Part shown: piece after piece, positions 1 through 11,721 of the stretch
Layout of the letters: every line of letters begins with the position of its first letter
Numbering within the stretch: position 1 is the stretch's first letter
From: DASUHT01 sp038230835
GTDB taxonomy: Bacteria; Actinomycetota; Thermoleophilia; Gaiellales; JAICJC01
NCBI GenBank assembly: GCA_038230835.1
Contig: JBBRMM010000007.1
Span: forward strand, 62,001-126,000
Length of the DNA stretch: 64,000 nucleotides
Direction of reading: 5' to 3'
The notes under the pieces: generated by a model
The model's database searches: none
What the model was told of the DNA's origin: nothing
Seen by the model: the letters and a program-made list of their open reading frames with translations, nothing else
Position numbers and translations under genes: made by a program

Positions 1-372
1 CGTCGGCGGAGCGACGAACACCAGCACCGCGTCGGGCATCTGCCGCTTGATCTCGCGGGCGCCGATGACCTCGATCTCGAGCACAACACTCTCGCCAGTC
101 GCCAGCCGCCGCTCGACCTCGCTTCGCAGCGTGCCGTACCGGTGCCCTGCATAGAGTACATGCTCCAGGAACTCGCCCGCCTGCACCCGCCGCTCGAACT
201 CCTCCGGCGTCAGGAAGTGGTACTCGACGCCGTCGGTCTCCCCGGTCCGGCGCGGACGGGTGGTGGCCGACGTGGCCAGCGCGAGCTCGGGCACGCGCTC
301 ACGCACCCGGCCGATGACCGTTCCCTTGCCGACGCCCGACGGGCCCGACACCACGAACAGCCGCGCGATCAC
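1..372 (-). CDS. gmk: Guanylate kinase, 3' end cut by window edge
   Basis: Phosphorylates GMP to GDP with ATP in the cytosol. The start is a GTG (bases 370-372), followed within a few codons by the P-loop VSGPSGVGKG and then the GMP-binding stretch with TTRPPRRGE and VEYHF, all typical of the family. About 124 codons are present; the rest lies beyond base 1. It follows mihF on the same strand after 31 bases, the arrangement seen in many actinobacteria, so the two are probably co-transcribed from the promoter before mihF. Confidence 0.93.
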   Translation of the reverse strand, partial: MIARLFVVSGPSGVGKGTVIGRVRERVPELALATSATTRPRRTGETDGVEYHFLTPEEFERRVQAGEFLEHVLYAGHRYGTLRSEVERRLATGESVVLEIEVIGAREIKRQMPDAVLVFVAPPT

Positions 373-403
373 GGCGCACCGCCGGCACGAGTCCAGGGCG
401 TTG

Positions 404-730
404 CTAGGAGCGGAAGAGGTCGAGCAGTTCGGCGCGCTGACGCTCGGACAATCCGCCCACCGTCTTGGACTGGCTGATCCGGCACTGGGTGAGCAGGCGC
501 CCCACCTTGACCCGCCCGAGCCGCGGGACCGCGACCAGCATGTCGTACACCTTGGCGGTGAGCACGTGCTCCGGTGGGTCGGCGATGATGTCCTCGATCC
601 GCACCAGACCGGCTTTCAGCTCGCGCTTCAGCTGGGCTCGCCGAATGCGGATGTCGTTCGCCCTGGTGAGTGCCTCCATGCGCTGATCGAGCGATCGGGA
701 GGGGGCTTGGGTCAGGGTGTCGAGCAACAT
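404..730 (-). CDS. mihF: Actinobacterial integration host factor (mIHF)
   Basis: A 108-residue basic nucleoid protein that bends DNA and in mycobacteria supports phage L5 integration. The C-terminal half has the helix-two-turn-helix core of the family (PRLGRVKVGRLL, then CRISQSKTVGGLSERQR). Length matches the usual 105 or so residues. It sits between pyrD and gmk, the expected neighbourhood for this actinobacterial marker gene. The ATG is preceded by an extended -10 element, so it probably has its own promoter in addition to read-through from the pyr genes. Confidence 0.93.
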   Translation of the reverse strand: MLLDTLTQAPSRSLDQRMEALTRANDIRIRRAQLKRELKAGLVRIEDIIADPPEHVLTAKVYDMLVAVPRLGRVKVGRLLTQCRISQSKTVGGLSERQRAELLDLFRS

Positions 731-741
731 CGTGAGGGGCG

Positions 742-769
742 ATTATACAGGGGGCGACGCCCCGCGCAA
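742..769 (-). promoter_or_regulatory. Promoter for mihF-gmk
   Basis: Reading the minus strand there is TTGCGC (764-769), a 16-base spacer and an extended -10 TG-TATAAT (742-747), 11 bases before the mihF ATG. The spacer is an inverted repeat (GGGGCG/CGCCCC). This is the closest match to a consensus -10 I noticed in the window and suggests mihF and gmk can be expressed independently of pyrimidine control. Confidence 0.6.
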
Positions 770-798
770 GCGGGTTCAAACGGCTCAACCAACACGAA

Positions 799-1746
799 TT
801 ACGGATGTGAACCCTCAAGCTTAAGTGGAGCTTTAGATTCGGTCCGATGAGCGGCGCCGACCAGTTCGGCAACACTTGACAGTGCCCGGCGGTCGACCTC
901 TGTTTGAAGCTCGGACAACACCTTTGCAGGCAGGCCGGGGTCGCGGAAGAGCGCTGTGCCGATGCCCACGGCGGTTGCGCCGGCAGCCAGAAACTCGACC
1001 ACATCTTCTGCTGTGGCAACGCCGCCCATGCCGATTATGGGAAGCTTTGTGCGCAAATGGCAGTGGTACACCGAGTGCAGGGCGACCGGCTTGATGGCAG
1101 GTCCTGACAGTCCGCCGCCACCCCCTCCGAGCAGTGGGCGGAGCGTTTGGCGGTCGATCGCCATCCCGCGCACGGTGTTGATCAGCACCAGCCCCGACGC
1201 ACCCCCGGCAGCCGCCGCCTCTGCGATCTCGGCCACGTCCGCGACCGAGGGCGACAGCTTCGCCAGGAGGGGCAGGGTGGTCACCTCGCGGCAGCTCTCG
1301 AGCAACGAGCGCGTCTCGGCGGCGTCGGTCCCGATCGAGATGCAGCCGGTGTCGACGTTTGGGCAGGATACGTTGAGCTCGATGGCGGCGACACCCGGAT
1401 GCTCGGCGATCCGCCGCACGGCGGTCACGTACTCGGTCCGCGACCAACCGCCGATGCTGACCACCAGCGGCACGCCGAGCGCCGCCAGCCGGGGCAGGTG
1501 CTCGGCCACGAACCGGTCCAGCCCGGGGTTGGCGAGGCCGATCGAGTTGACCATGCCGGAGGGGGTCTCGGCGATCCGCTGCGGGGGGTTGCCGGCCCGC
1601 GGCGAGAGGGTGACGGTCTTGGTCACGAACGCCCCCAGCCCGAGCGTGCCGGCCGTCAGGGCGTCGAGCGTCCCTGATCCGTTGACGAGCGGGTGTTGGA
1701 GCTCGATCCCGCAGATCTCGGTCCGAAGGGTTCTAGGCGAGTACAC
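799..1746 (-). CDS. pyrD: Dihydroorotate dehydrogenase, class 1B catalytic subunit
   Basis: Oxidises dihydroorotate to orotate with FMN and passes electrons to PyrK. The product is 315 residues from a GTG at 1746 that overlaps the end of pyrK by 14 bases. Family marks are the early VNGSG, the catalytic-loop cysteine in LNVSCPNV, and the FMN phosphate site GMGGVATAEDV with GTALFRDPG. The neighbouring pyrK and the loop cysteine place it in class 1B rather than the membrane class 2 common in mycobacteria. No pyrF follows; the next gene is mihF, 68 bases on. Confidence 0.93.
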   Translation of the reverse strand: MYSPRTLRTEICGIELQHPLVNGSGTLDALTAGTLGLGAFVTKTVTLSPRAGNPPQRIAETPSGMVNSIGLANPGLDRFVAEHLPRLAALGVPLVVSIGGWSRTEYVTAVRRIAEHPGVAAIELNVSCPNVDTGCISIGTDAAETRSLLESCREVTTLPLLAKLSPSVADVAEIAEAAAAGGASGLVLINTVRGMAIDRQTLRPLLGGGGGGLSGPAIKPVALHSVYHCHLRTKLPIIGMGGVATAEDVVEFLAAGATAVGIGTALFRDPGLPAKVLSELQTEVDRRALSSVAELVGAAHRTESKAPLKLEGSHP

Positions 1747-2435
1747 GCTCCGCCTCCAGCACCGGGCCCTCGATGCACAGCCGTTTCCATTCGCCGTCGA
1801 TCCGCACAGCACAGCCGTAGCAGGCCCCGAAGCCGCACGCCATCGCCGCCTCCATGGCGAGCCGGCAGGGCACGTCGTGCTCAGCGCACAGGGCGGCCAC
1901 CGCCTGCAGCATCGGGTCGGGGCCGCAGGCGTAGACGGTGCCGTCGAATGGCAGCAGACGGTGCAGCGGCTCGGTGACGACGACCGGATCGAGCACCACC
2001 GTGGCGTCCGGGTCGACCAGTGCGGCGCAGACGGCATGGGCCGCGGTGCGGAACCCCAGTACGGTCACCGGCGCGTGGGGCGACGTCGCCGCGATGCGGT
2101 GACGCAGCCACGGCAGGATCGCGGCGCCGATGCCTCCACCGACCAGGATGGCCGGCCCGTCGGCGATCTCGAATCCCCGGCCGAACGGGCCGACCAACGT
2201 CACTGCGCGTGCCGTGGTGAGCGCCCGCGTGCCGGGGCCGCGGACATCGAGCAGAAATGCGATCTCGTGGTCGTCGGCCCACGCCGCGGACAGCGCTCGC
2301 GGCAGGTACGCATCGGCGGGTTGCGGCTCGGCGCCGACCATGAAGAACTGCCCGGAAATGCCGACCTCGCCACCGTCGTTGACCAGCCGCAGCAGGGTGT
2401 ACGCGCCCACCGCCTCGACACCGCCGACGGCCAGG

Positions 2436-2458
<23 letters not shown>
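1733..2458 (-). CDS. pyrK: Dihydroorotate dehydrogenase electron-transfer subunit
   Basis: A 241-residue FAD and [2Fe-2S] protein that relays electrons from PyrD to NAD+. The N-terminal two thirds is a ferredoxin-reductase fold with the nucleotide motif VGGGIGAAILP and YACGPDPML. The C-terminus has the cluster ligands CGFGACYGC with a further Cys in RLCIEGPV. The chosen GTG start (2458) overlaps carB by 23 bases; an upstream in-frame start would overlap carB further and adds no conserved sequence. Confidence 0.92.
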
Positions 2459-5598
<3,140 letters not shown>

Positions 5599-5606
<8 letters not shown>

Positions 5607-6714
5607 CGGCCTGCCTGCGGCCGGCGCCGGCGACCTGGTCGACGAAGGTGGTCAGCGCCGCGCGGGCGTCGTGTGGCCCGGGGCTGGCCTCGGGGTGGAA
5701 CTGGAGCGAGCTGACCGGCAGGTCGAGCAGCCGCAGCCCCTCGACGGTGCCATCGTAGAGCGACACGTGGGTGACCCGGCCGCGTCCCAGCGCGGTGTCG
5801 AAGTCGCGCCCGGCTGAAGGCCCGCGGACAGCGAAGCCGTGGTTCTGGGCGGTCACCAGCACCTGTCCGGAGTCGAGGTCGAGCACCGGGTGGTTGGCGC
5901 CGCGGTGCCCGAAGCGGAGCTTGAACGTCTCCAGGCCCAGCGCGCGCCCGAGCAACTGGTGCCCGAGGCAGATCCCGAACACCGGCACCTCGCCGGCCAG
6001 CCTTCGCACCTGCTCGACGCAGCCGGCGAGTGCTGCGGGATCCCCGGGCCCGTTCCCGAGCAGGACGCCGTCCGGTTCGCCTGCGAGCACGTCGGCAGCG
6101 TTTGTGTCCCACGGATACTGCACCACTCGCGCGCCTGCCTCTCGCACCAGGCGGACGATCGAGGACTTGACACCGTAGTCGAGCACGGCGACCCGAGCGC
6201 GCTCGGCGCCGAACGGTGACAATTCCTGCGCCGTGCCGATCGAGACGCCCTCGGCCAGCGCCATGCCCTCCATGTGCGGGGCGGCGCGCACCAGCGCGAG
6301 CACCTCGTCCACAGTTGCGCGACCGCTGGAAACCGCCGCCCGCACCGCTCCTGCATCGCGCAGCCGGCGGGTGATCGCCCGCGTGTCGACGCCCTGCAGC
6401 CCGACCACGCCATGTCGTGCCAGCCAGTCGCTGAAGCCCTCGCGGCCGCTCGGCTCCGAGTTGCGGCCCTCGCGGACGACCACGGCCCGTGCATGCGGGC
6501 CCGCGGACTCCGACGCGTCATCCTCGATCCCGTAGTTGCCGATCATCGGTTGCGTGAAGGTGACGATCTGGCCTGCGAACGACGGGTCGGTGACGACCTC
6601 CTGATAGCCGGTCATGGATGTCGTGAACACCAGCTCTCCGGTCGCAATTCCCTGCGCGCCGTAGGGGCGGCCGCGCAGCACGGTACCGTCCGCGAACACG
6701 AGCATCGCGGTCAT
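5599..6714 (-). CDS. carA: Carbamoyl-phosphate synthase small subunit
   Basis: A 371-residue glutaminase subunit that releases ammonia from glutamine for CarB. The N-terminal CarA domain carries TTSMTGYQEVVTDPSF; the C-terminal class I amidotransferase domain has the nucleophile elbow GICLGHQLLG and the His-Glu pair FHPEASPGP. The ATG at 6714 sits in an ATGA overlap with pyrC, so the two are translationally coupled. The longer reading frame upstream is ignored because it runs inside pyrC. Confidence 0.95.
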
Positions 6715-8048
6715 CGGGTCACCGTGGCCTCGATCATCCGGTGGGCGACCGTGCCGTCGGCGATCGTCAGCGCGCACACGCCGCGCAGCAGCTTGCCCTC
6801 GAAGGCGCAGTTCGCCGATCGCGACGCGTATGGCGGCTGCACGAGCCAGTCAGCCGCCAGGTTCCAGACCGCGAGGTTGGCCCGCGCCCCCACCCGCAGG
6901 GCGGGAGCTGCGAGGCCGAATGCGGCGGCCGGTCCGGCCGTCATCCGCTCGATCACCGTCGGCAGCGGGAGCAGGCCGGGTGCGACCAGGTTGGTGTACA
7001 CAGCGGCGAAGGCGGTCTCGAGCCCGATTACACCGTTGGGCGCCTGCTCGAACGGCACCTCCTTCTCCTGGACTCGATGTGGTGCGTGGTCGGTGGCGAT
7101 GCAGTCCAGCGTGCCGTCGGCGAGTGCATCGATGAGCGCGGCACGGTCGGCGGTCGAGCGCAGCGGCGGGTTCATCTTGGTGGTCGCCGGATCCAGCGAG
7201 CGGACGGCCTCGTCGGTCAGGCACAGATGGTGCGGCGACACCTCGGCCGACACCTCCACGCCGAGCTCGCGCGCCCGGCGGAGCTCCGCCACCGACTCCG
7301 CGGCGGACACGTGGCAGATGTGGATGGCTGCGCTCTCGTAGCGGGCGATGGCGAGATCGCGGGCGATCATGACACTCTCGGCGATCGACGGATGGCCGTG
7401 CAGGCCGAGCTCGGCCGAGACCGACCCCTCGTGCATCTGGCCGTCGCCGGCGAGCGTGAGGTCCTCCTCGTGCAGGGACAGCCGGCGGCCGGTGATGCGG
7501 CTGTACTGGAGTGCCCGGCGGAGCATCGCGGCCCGTTCCACCGGGCGCCCGTCGTCTGAGAAGCCGGCGGCACCAAGCGTCGCCAGTTCCCCCATGTCGA
7601 CCAACTGGGCACCTTCAAGGCCGCGGCTGATGGAGGCGAAAAAGCCCGTAGGCACGGCCGCCTGCTGGCGCGCCTGTGCGATCAGCGACCGCAGCACGTG
7701 CACCGAGTCGACCACCGGGTTGGTGTTGGGCATGGCCAGGATTGCCACGAACCCGCCGGCCGCCGCTGCGCGCGTACCGGATGCGATGTCCTCCTCGTCC
7801 TCGTCACCGGGGGTGCGCAGGTGAACATGCGGATCGACAAGGCCGGGGGTCACGGTCAGGCCGCGGGCGTCGATCGTCTCAACCCCCGCTGCCGACAGGT
7901 CGGTGCCGACCTCGGCCACGACACCCCCGGCGATGCGGACGTCCAGCCGGTCGCCGTCCAGCCCGGTGCCCGGATCGACCAGCCGCCCACCCTTGATCAG
8001 CAGATCGGCCGGTGGCGCCTCGGCGCGGAAGAGCCGCGTCTCGTCCAT
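6711..8048 (-). CDS. pyrC: Dihydroorotase
   Basis: Cyclises carbamoyl-aspartate to dihydroorotate. The 445-residue protein belongs to the amidohydrolase superfamily and shows the metal motif DPHVHLR followed by the acidic TPGDEDEED loop, AMPNTNP, and the C-terminal IATDHAPH typical of class I dihydroorotases. The ATG shares one base with the pyrB stop (TGATG) and is preceded by AGGAGG 8-9 bases upstream, which fixes the start. Confidence 0.95.
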   Translation of the reverse strand: MDETRLFRAEAPPADLLIKGGRLVDPGTGLDGDRLDVRIAGGVVAEVGTDLSAAGVETIDARGLTVTPGLVDPHVHLRTPGDEDEEDIASGTRAAAAGGFVAILAMPNTNPVVDSVHVLRSLIAQARQQAAVPTGFFASISRGLEGAQLVDMGELATLGAAGFSDDGRPVERAAMLRRALQYSRITGRRLSLHEEDLTLAGDGQMHEGSVSAELGLHGHPSIAESVMIARDLAIARYESAAIHICHVSAAESVAELRRARELGVEVSAEVSPHHLCLTDEAVRSLDPATTKMNPPLRSTADRAALIDALADGTLDCIATDHAPHRVQEKEVPFEQAPNGVIGLETAFAAVYTNLVAPGLLPLPTVIERMTAGPAAAFGLAAPALRVGARANLAVWNLAADWLVQPPYASRSANCAFEGKLLRGVCALTIADGTVAHRMIEATVTR

Positions 8049-9067
8049 CAGGCCACCTCCTGTCCGGCGGCCGCGGGCTCGGGCGCCGCGACCACCCGCA
8101 GTGCCGCCTCCGCCGGGCTGTGAGTGGGCTCTGTCAGCAGGTCGTACAGCACCGCCATCCGCACCACCAGGCCGGCCCGCACCTGCTCGACGACCTTGGA
8201 GGCTGGGCCGTCGGCCACCGTAGGGTCGATCTCCACGCCGCGGTTCATCGGGCCGGGGTGCATGATCATCTGGTTCGGGCGCACCCGCTCCGGCGTCACT
8301 CCCCACAGTCGCGTGTACTCGCGCAGCGACGGCACGTAGTTGGCGCCTGCCTGCATGCGCTCGCTCTGCATCCGCAGCACGTACACCACGTCGGCGGCAG
8401 CGATGGCGCCGATGTCGTGGGTGACCTCGGCTCCCATCGCCTCCACGCCCCGCGGCATCAGCGTAGGCGGGCCGACCAGGGTCACCCGCGCACCCATCAT
8501 GCGCAGGCCCTGGATGTTGGAGCGGGCGACGCGCGAGTGCAGGACATCACCGACGATTGCCACGTGCAGGCCGTCCAGTCGACCCAGCTCCCGGCGCATC
8601 GTGTACAGGTCGAGCAGGCACTGGGTCGGGTGCTGGTGCTTGCCGTCTCCGGCATTGACGACGTGGGCGTCGGTGTAGCCGGTGACCATCTGCGCGGCGC
8701 CGATGCCGGCGTGGCGGATCACGATCACGTCCGGGTCGTAGGCCGAGAGCGTGAGGATGGTGTCCTTGAGCGACTCGCCCTTGTCGACGCTCGATCCCGA
8801 CGCCTTCAGGCTCATGGTATCGGCCGAAAGGCGTTTGGCCGCCAGCTCGAACGACGAACTGGTGCGGGTCGACGATTCGAAGAAGACGTTCATCACGGTG
8901 CGCCCGCGCAGCGTCGGCACCTTCTTGACGTCTCGCTCCATCACACTCTCGAACCCTTCGGCGATCTCCAGGATCCGCTCGACCCCGGCCGGATCGAGAT
9001 CGGTCATCGAGAGCATGTGGCGGCGGCCCGCCGCGGATGTCGGTGGGACGTGATCCACGGTTGTCAC
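8048..9067 (-). CDS. pyrB: Aspartate carbamoyltransferase catalytic subunit
   Basis: Condenses carbamoyl phosphate and aspartate. The 339-residue protein has the carbamoyl-phosphate loop FFESSTRTSSSFE, then HPTQCLLDLYT and MHPGPMNRG, all standard for the catalytic chain. No pyrI regulatory subunit gene is nearby, as in most Gram-positive-type operons. The GTG start lies in a GTGA overlap with pyrR. The last 20 residues are rich in Ala, Pro and Glu and lie beyond the usual family end. Confidence 0.94.
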   Translation of the reverse strand: MTTVDHVPPTSAAGRRHMLSMTDLDPAGVERILEIAEGFESVMERDVKKVPTLRGRTVMNVFFESSTRTSSSFELAAKRLSADTMSLKASGSSVDKGESLKDTILTLSAYDPDVIVIRHAGIGAAQMVTGYTDAHVVNAGDGKHQHPTQCLLDLYTMRRELGRLDGLHVAIVGDVLHSRVARSNIQGLRMMGARVTLVGPPTLMPRGVEAMGAEVTHDIGAIAAADVVYVLRMQSERMQAGANYVPSLREYTRLWGVTPERVRPNQMIMHPGPMNRGVEIDPTVADGPASKVVEQVRAGLVVRMAVLYDLLTEPTHSPAEAALRVVAAPEPAAAGQEVA

Positions 9068-9633
9068 TCCCCGGTCAATAGGACGATGCGGTCGACCCCG
9101 TCGACCTCGGACAGCCGTACGCTGACACGCTCGGTGCGTGCGGTCGGCAGGTTCTTGCCGACGTAGTCAGGGCGGATCGGAAGGTCGCGGTGGCCGCGGT
9201 CGACCAGCACCGCCAACTGCACGCGCTCGGGCCGTCCGTAGTCGAACAGCGCCTCGATGGCGGCGCGGATCGTGCGCCCGGTGTAGAGCACATCGTCCAC
9301 CAGCACCACCGACTTGCCCTCGATCGGGAAGGCGAGGCGGGTTGCCGTGACCAGCGGCTGCGGGTGCGCGCGCTGCTCTCCGGTGAGCATGGTCACGTCG
9401 TCACGGTAGAAGCTGATGTCGAGCGCGCCGGTTGGCACGTCGGCGCCGGTGAACTCCTGGATCAGCCCATGCAGACGGTCGGCCAGGTTGACGCCTCGGG
9501 TGTAGATGCCGACCAGCGCCAGAGCGGTGAGGTCGTCGTGCTTCTCGACGATCTCGTGGGCGATTCGCCTGAGCGTGCGCTGCATGTGGTCCTGATCCAG
9601 CAGCACTCGCTCGGCGGCGGCAGATACGGTCAC
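9064..9633 (-). CDS. pyrR: Bifunctional pyr operon regulator / uracil phosphoribosyltransferase
   Basis: UMP-dependent RNA-binding regulator with a phosphoribosyltransferase fold. The 189-residue product has the PRPP loop VVLVDDVLYTGRTIRAA at about residue 100 and the N-terminal region QRTLRRIAHEI of PyrR proteins. The GTG at 9633 is chosen because AAAGGAG lies 4-5 bases upstream. It heads the operon, so it likely regulates its own transcript through the leader. Confidence 0.94.
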   Translation of the reverse strand: MTVSAAAERVLLDQDHMQRTLRRIAHEIVEKHDDLTALALVGIYTRGVNLADRLHGLIQEFTGADVPTGALDISFYRDDVTMLTGEQRAHPQPLVTATRLAFPIEGKSVVLVDDVLYTGRTIRAAIEALFDYGRPERVQLAVLVDRGHRDLPIRPDYVGKNLPTARTERVSVRLSEVDGVDRIVLLTGE

Positions 9634-9636
9634 GAC

Positions 9637-9660
9637 GCTCCTTTCCGGCCTCGCAGGGCA
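9637..9660 (-). promoter_or_regulatory. Candidate PyrR-binding RNA overlapping the pyrR ribosome site
   Basis: The leader just before pyrR reads GCCCUGCGAGGCCGGAAAGG on the transcript, which resembles the conserved PyrR binding loop (CC..G.GAGGC....AAGG). The last bases are also the Shine-Dalgarno AAAGGAG. No terminator hairpin or poly-U follows, so control would be by blocking translation, as reported for mycobacterial pyr leaders, rather than by attenuation. Match made by eye. Confidence 0.55.
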
Positions 9661-9709
9661 CGGTTTAAAGGTTGGTGTGGGTGGCGCCGCGGACTCCGGC
9701 ACCTCGATC

Positions 9710-9738
9710 AGAATATCAGGGCCGGCGGACGAACGCGG
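9710..9738 (-). promoter_or_regulatory. Weak candidate promoter of the pyr operon
   Basis: TATTCT (9710-9715, minus strand) could be the -10 element, giving a leader of about 70 bases that holds the PyrR site. The -35 region (9733-9738) is poor. The tetR stop codon is only a few bases upstream on the same strand. Confidence 0.3.
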
Positions 9739-9741
9739 CCC

Positions 9742-10338
9742 TCACTGTTCGGTCGACGCTCCGTCGGCAAGCGCCAGCAGCCAGCCCTCGATCCACCGCA
9801 GCAGTTCGGCATGCCCGGCGTCGACGCCCAGCAGCCGCTCCGAGAGCATCCCGTCGTTGAATGTCATCACCAGCGCCACGATCGGCTCCACACTGCGCGG
9901 GCTGAGGCTGTACTCGGCGGCCGCCGCGGCGAACGCGCGGGTCAGCACCGCGCGCCACTCGGCGTTCACGTCGGCGATGCGCGCGCGCATCGCCGGGCGG
10001 TTCCAGGCCATCGCCTGCAGTTCGTGCCAGATCTTGGGGATGCCCGCGGCGAGGTCGCCCTCGACGAGGCCGGTGGCCGCGCGCCATTTGTCGGTGAACG
10101 GCCGATCCGACAGGTAGACGGCGCGCTGGCGGTCGATCAGCCGCCGGGCGAAGCGGTCGAGCACCGCGAGCATGACCGCCTCGACGGAGCCGAAGTGGTA
10201 GTGCACCAGTCCGTGGTTGAGCCCCGCCTCGCGGGCCAGTCGGCGGGTGGTGACCGCCTCGTGGCCATGCGCGACCAGGAGCCGCTCTGCGGCGTCCAGG
10301 AAGGTGTCCTTGACGGGTGTGTTGGTCGACTGGCTAAT
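9742..10338 (-). CDS. TetR-family transcriptional regulator, start unclear
   Basis: The reading frame encodes a TetR N-terminal helix-turn-helix (TRRLAREAGLNHGLVHYHFGS) and a helical ligand domain, about 198 residues if it begins where given. The nearest in-frame GTG (10206) would cut off the helix-turn-helix, and no in-frame ATG, GTG or TTG exists between it and the upstream TGA. The only plausible initiator in the right place is ATT at 10336-10338, 7 bases after a -10-like TTTAGT. The ligand is unknown. Confidence 0.7.
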   Translation of the reverse strand: MSQSTNTPVKDTFLDAAERLLVAHGHEAVTTRRLAREAGLNHGLVHYHFGSVEAVMLAVLDRFARRLIDRQRAVYLSDRPFTDKWRAATGLVEGDLAAGIPKIWHELQAMAWNRPAMRARIADVNAEWRAVLTRAFAAAAAEYSLSPRSVEPIVALVMTFNDGMLSERLLGVDAGHAELLRWIEGWLLALADGASTEQ

Positions 10339-10375
10339 ACGACTGACTAAACCACACCGAGGACGGGTCTGTCAA
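10327..10375 (-). promoter_or_regulatory. tetR promoter with tandem direct-repeat operator candidate
   Basis: On the minus strand TTGACA (10370-10375), an 18-base spacer and TTTAGT (10346-10351) form a good promoter for tetR. Two copies of CGACTGRCTAA (plus strand 10327-10337 and 10340-10350) lie at a 13-base period over the -10 and transcription start, a likely autoregulatory operator also placed to affect the divergent gene at 10386. Confidence 0.5.
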
Positions 10376-10385
10376 GCTCGCCGAC

Positions 10386-10994
10386 ATGCAGCGGCTGCTC
10401 GACGAGCTGGCACGCGCCACGATCGGTGAGACCTTCAACCAGTACGCCGATCGCGGGCCAGACGACGACGCCGGAGCGCCGGCGATCCGCCTCGCCAACC
10501 TGCGTGCCTACCTGGCCGAGCGCCGGGCTGCCGATGTGGTCGCCCTCGGCGAGGCGGCCGGCTACCAGGGGATGCGCTGGTCCGGGATCGCCTTCACCAG
10601 CGAGCGCGACCTGATGCGCTGGGGAGCGCCCTACCGCACGACGTGCGCCTCCCGGCGCTGGAGCGAGCCGTCGGGGACGATCGTTCACCGGGTGCTCGCC
10701 GAACTGGATGCAGAGCGGGCGGTGATCCTGTGGAACACCGTGCCCACCCACCCGCACCGCCCGTCCGAGCCGCTTTCCAACCGCCGGCCCACGGCTGCGG
10801 AGGTCGAGATCGGGGCGTGTTTTGCCCGCCGGCTGCTCGAGATCCTAAATCCCCGCATGGTGGTGGCGGTCGGGCGGGTGGCCGAGTCGGTGCTCGGCCC
10901 CGGCGCGGTCTACGTGCGCCATCCCGCCAACGGCGGTGCGACGGCCTTTGCGCAGGGGATGCGGACGCTGCTCAGTGCCCGCGGGTCGCGGTGA
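10386..10994 (+). CDS. Uracil-DNA glycosylase-superfamily protein
   Basis: A 202-residue protein with two motifs of the uracil-DNA glycosylase fold: a motif-1-like ALGEAAGYQGMRWSGIAF around residue 53 and a motif-2-like VRHPANGG near the C-terminus, plus ILWNTVPTHPH between them. These suggest a base-excision repair role, but the water-activating residue cannot be assigned with confidence and catalytic activity is unproven. It is divergent from tetR and its 3' end overlaps the convergent methyltransferase gene by 23 bases. Confidence 0.65.
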   Translation: MQRLLDELARATIGETFNQYADRGPDDDAGAPAIRLANLRAYLAERRAADVVALGEAAGYQGMRWSGIAFTSERDLMRWGAPYRTTCASRRWSEPSGTIVHRVLAELDAERAVILWNTVPTHPHRPSEPLSNRRPTAAEVEIGACFARRLLEILNPRMVVAVGRVAESVLGPGAVYVRHPANGGATAFAQGMRTLLSARGSR

Positions 10995-11721
10995 TCAGCG
11001 ACCACTGCAGCGAGTAGTCGAACGCCTCCGTGCCACCGTCCACCGCCGCCTCGAGCCGGGTCAGTCCGAGCCGGTACTCGGCTGGATCGAGCAGGTGCAG
11101 GGTGGAGATGTACCGGCCGCGGACGCGCTCGAGCACGTCCCCCGCGCGGGCGCTCACCGGCTGCACGATGCGCCGCCGTCGCAGCTCGGTGAACCCTTCG
11201 ACCCCCAACTCCGCCACCAGCAGCTCCGGGTCGGGGAACCGGTCACGGTCGATCGCTGGGATGGACGGGAAGTACGGGTTGAGGAAGAAGCGGTCGAAAT
11301 GGTCGAGCTCGAAGGTCACGATCACCAGCCGGCCGTCCGCGCCCACGACCCGGGCCATCTCGGCCAGCGCTCGGGCACGGTCGGGCAGCAGGTGGACGAC
11401 CAGATGGGCGTGGACGGCGTCGAACCACCCGTCCTTGAACGGCAGCCGGTCGGCCGAGGCGCGCCGCCAGCCCACCGCTGCCGGGCCGGGTCTGGCTCGA
11501 GCCTGTTCGAGCATCTCGGGGGACGGATCGACGCCCCACACGCGTGCTCCCAGCTGATCGGCCGCCGAAACCGCGAATTGCCCCGTCCCGCAGCCGATGT
11601 CGATCAGCCTGCGGCAGCCGCGCAGGTGCTCGAAGGTGGCGGTGCCGAGCTCGGTCGCTGCGCTGCTGAGCGGCCGCAAGCGGTCATAGTCGGCCGCGAG
11701 CTCCGCAAAGTCCACCGTCAC
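10972..11721 (-). CDS. Class I SAM-dependent methyltransferase
   Basis: A 249-residue protein with the SAM-binding glycine motif IDIGCGTGQF near residue 40, an acidic VDPSPEML on the next strand and DAVHAHLVVHLLPD as the post-motif II region, matching the small-molecule Methyltransf_11 type. Substrate unknown. The GTG start overlaps the rnz stop (GTGA), so it is probably co-transcribed with RNase Z. Confidence 0.85.
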   Translation of the reverse strand: MTVDFAELAADYDRLRPLSSAATELGTATFEHLRGCRRLIDIGCGTGQFAVSAADQLGARVWGVDPSPEMLEQARARPGPAAVGWRRASADRLPFKDGWFDAVHAHLVVHLLPDRARALAEMARVVGADGRLVIVTFELDHFDRFFLNPYFPSIPAIDRDRFPDPELLVAELGVEGFTELRRRRIVQPVSARAGDVLERVRGRYISTLHLLDPAEYRLGLTRLEAAVDGGTEAFDYSLQWSLITATRGH

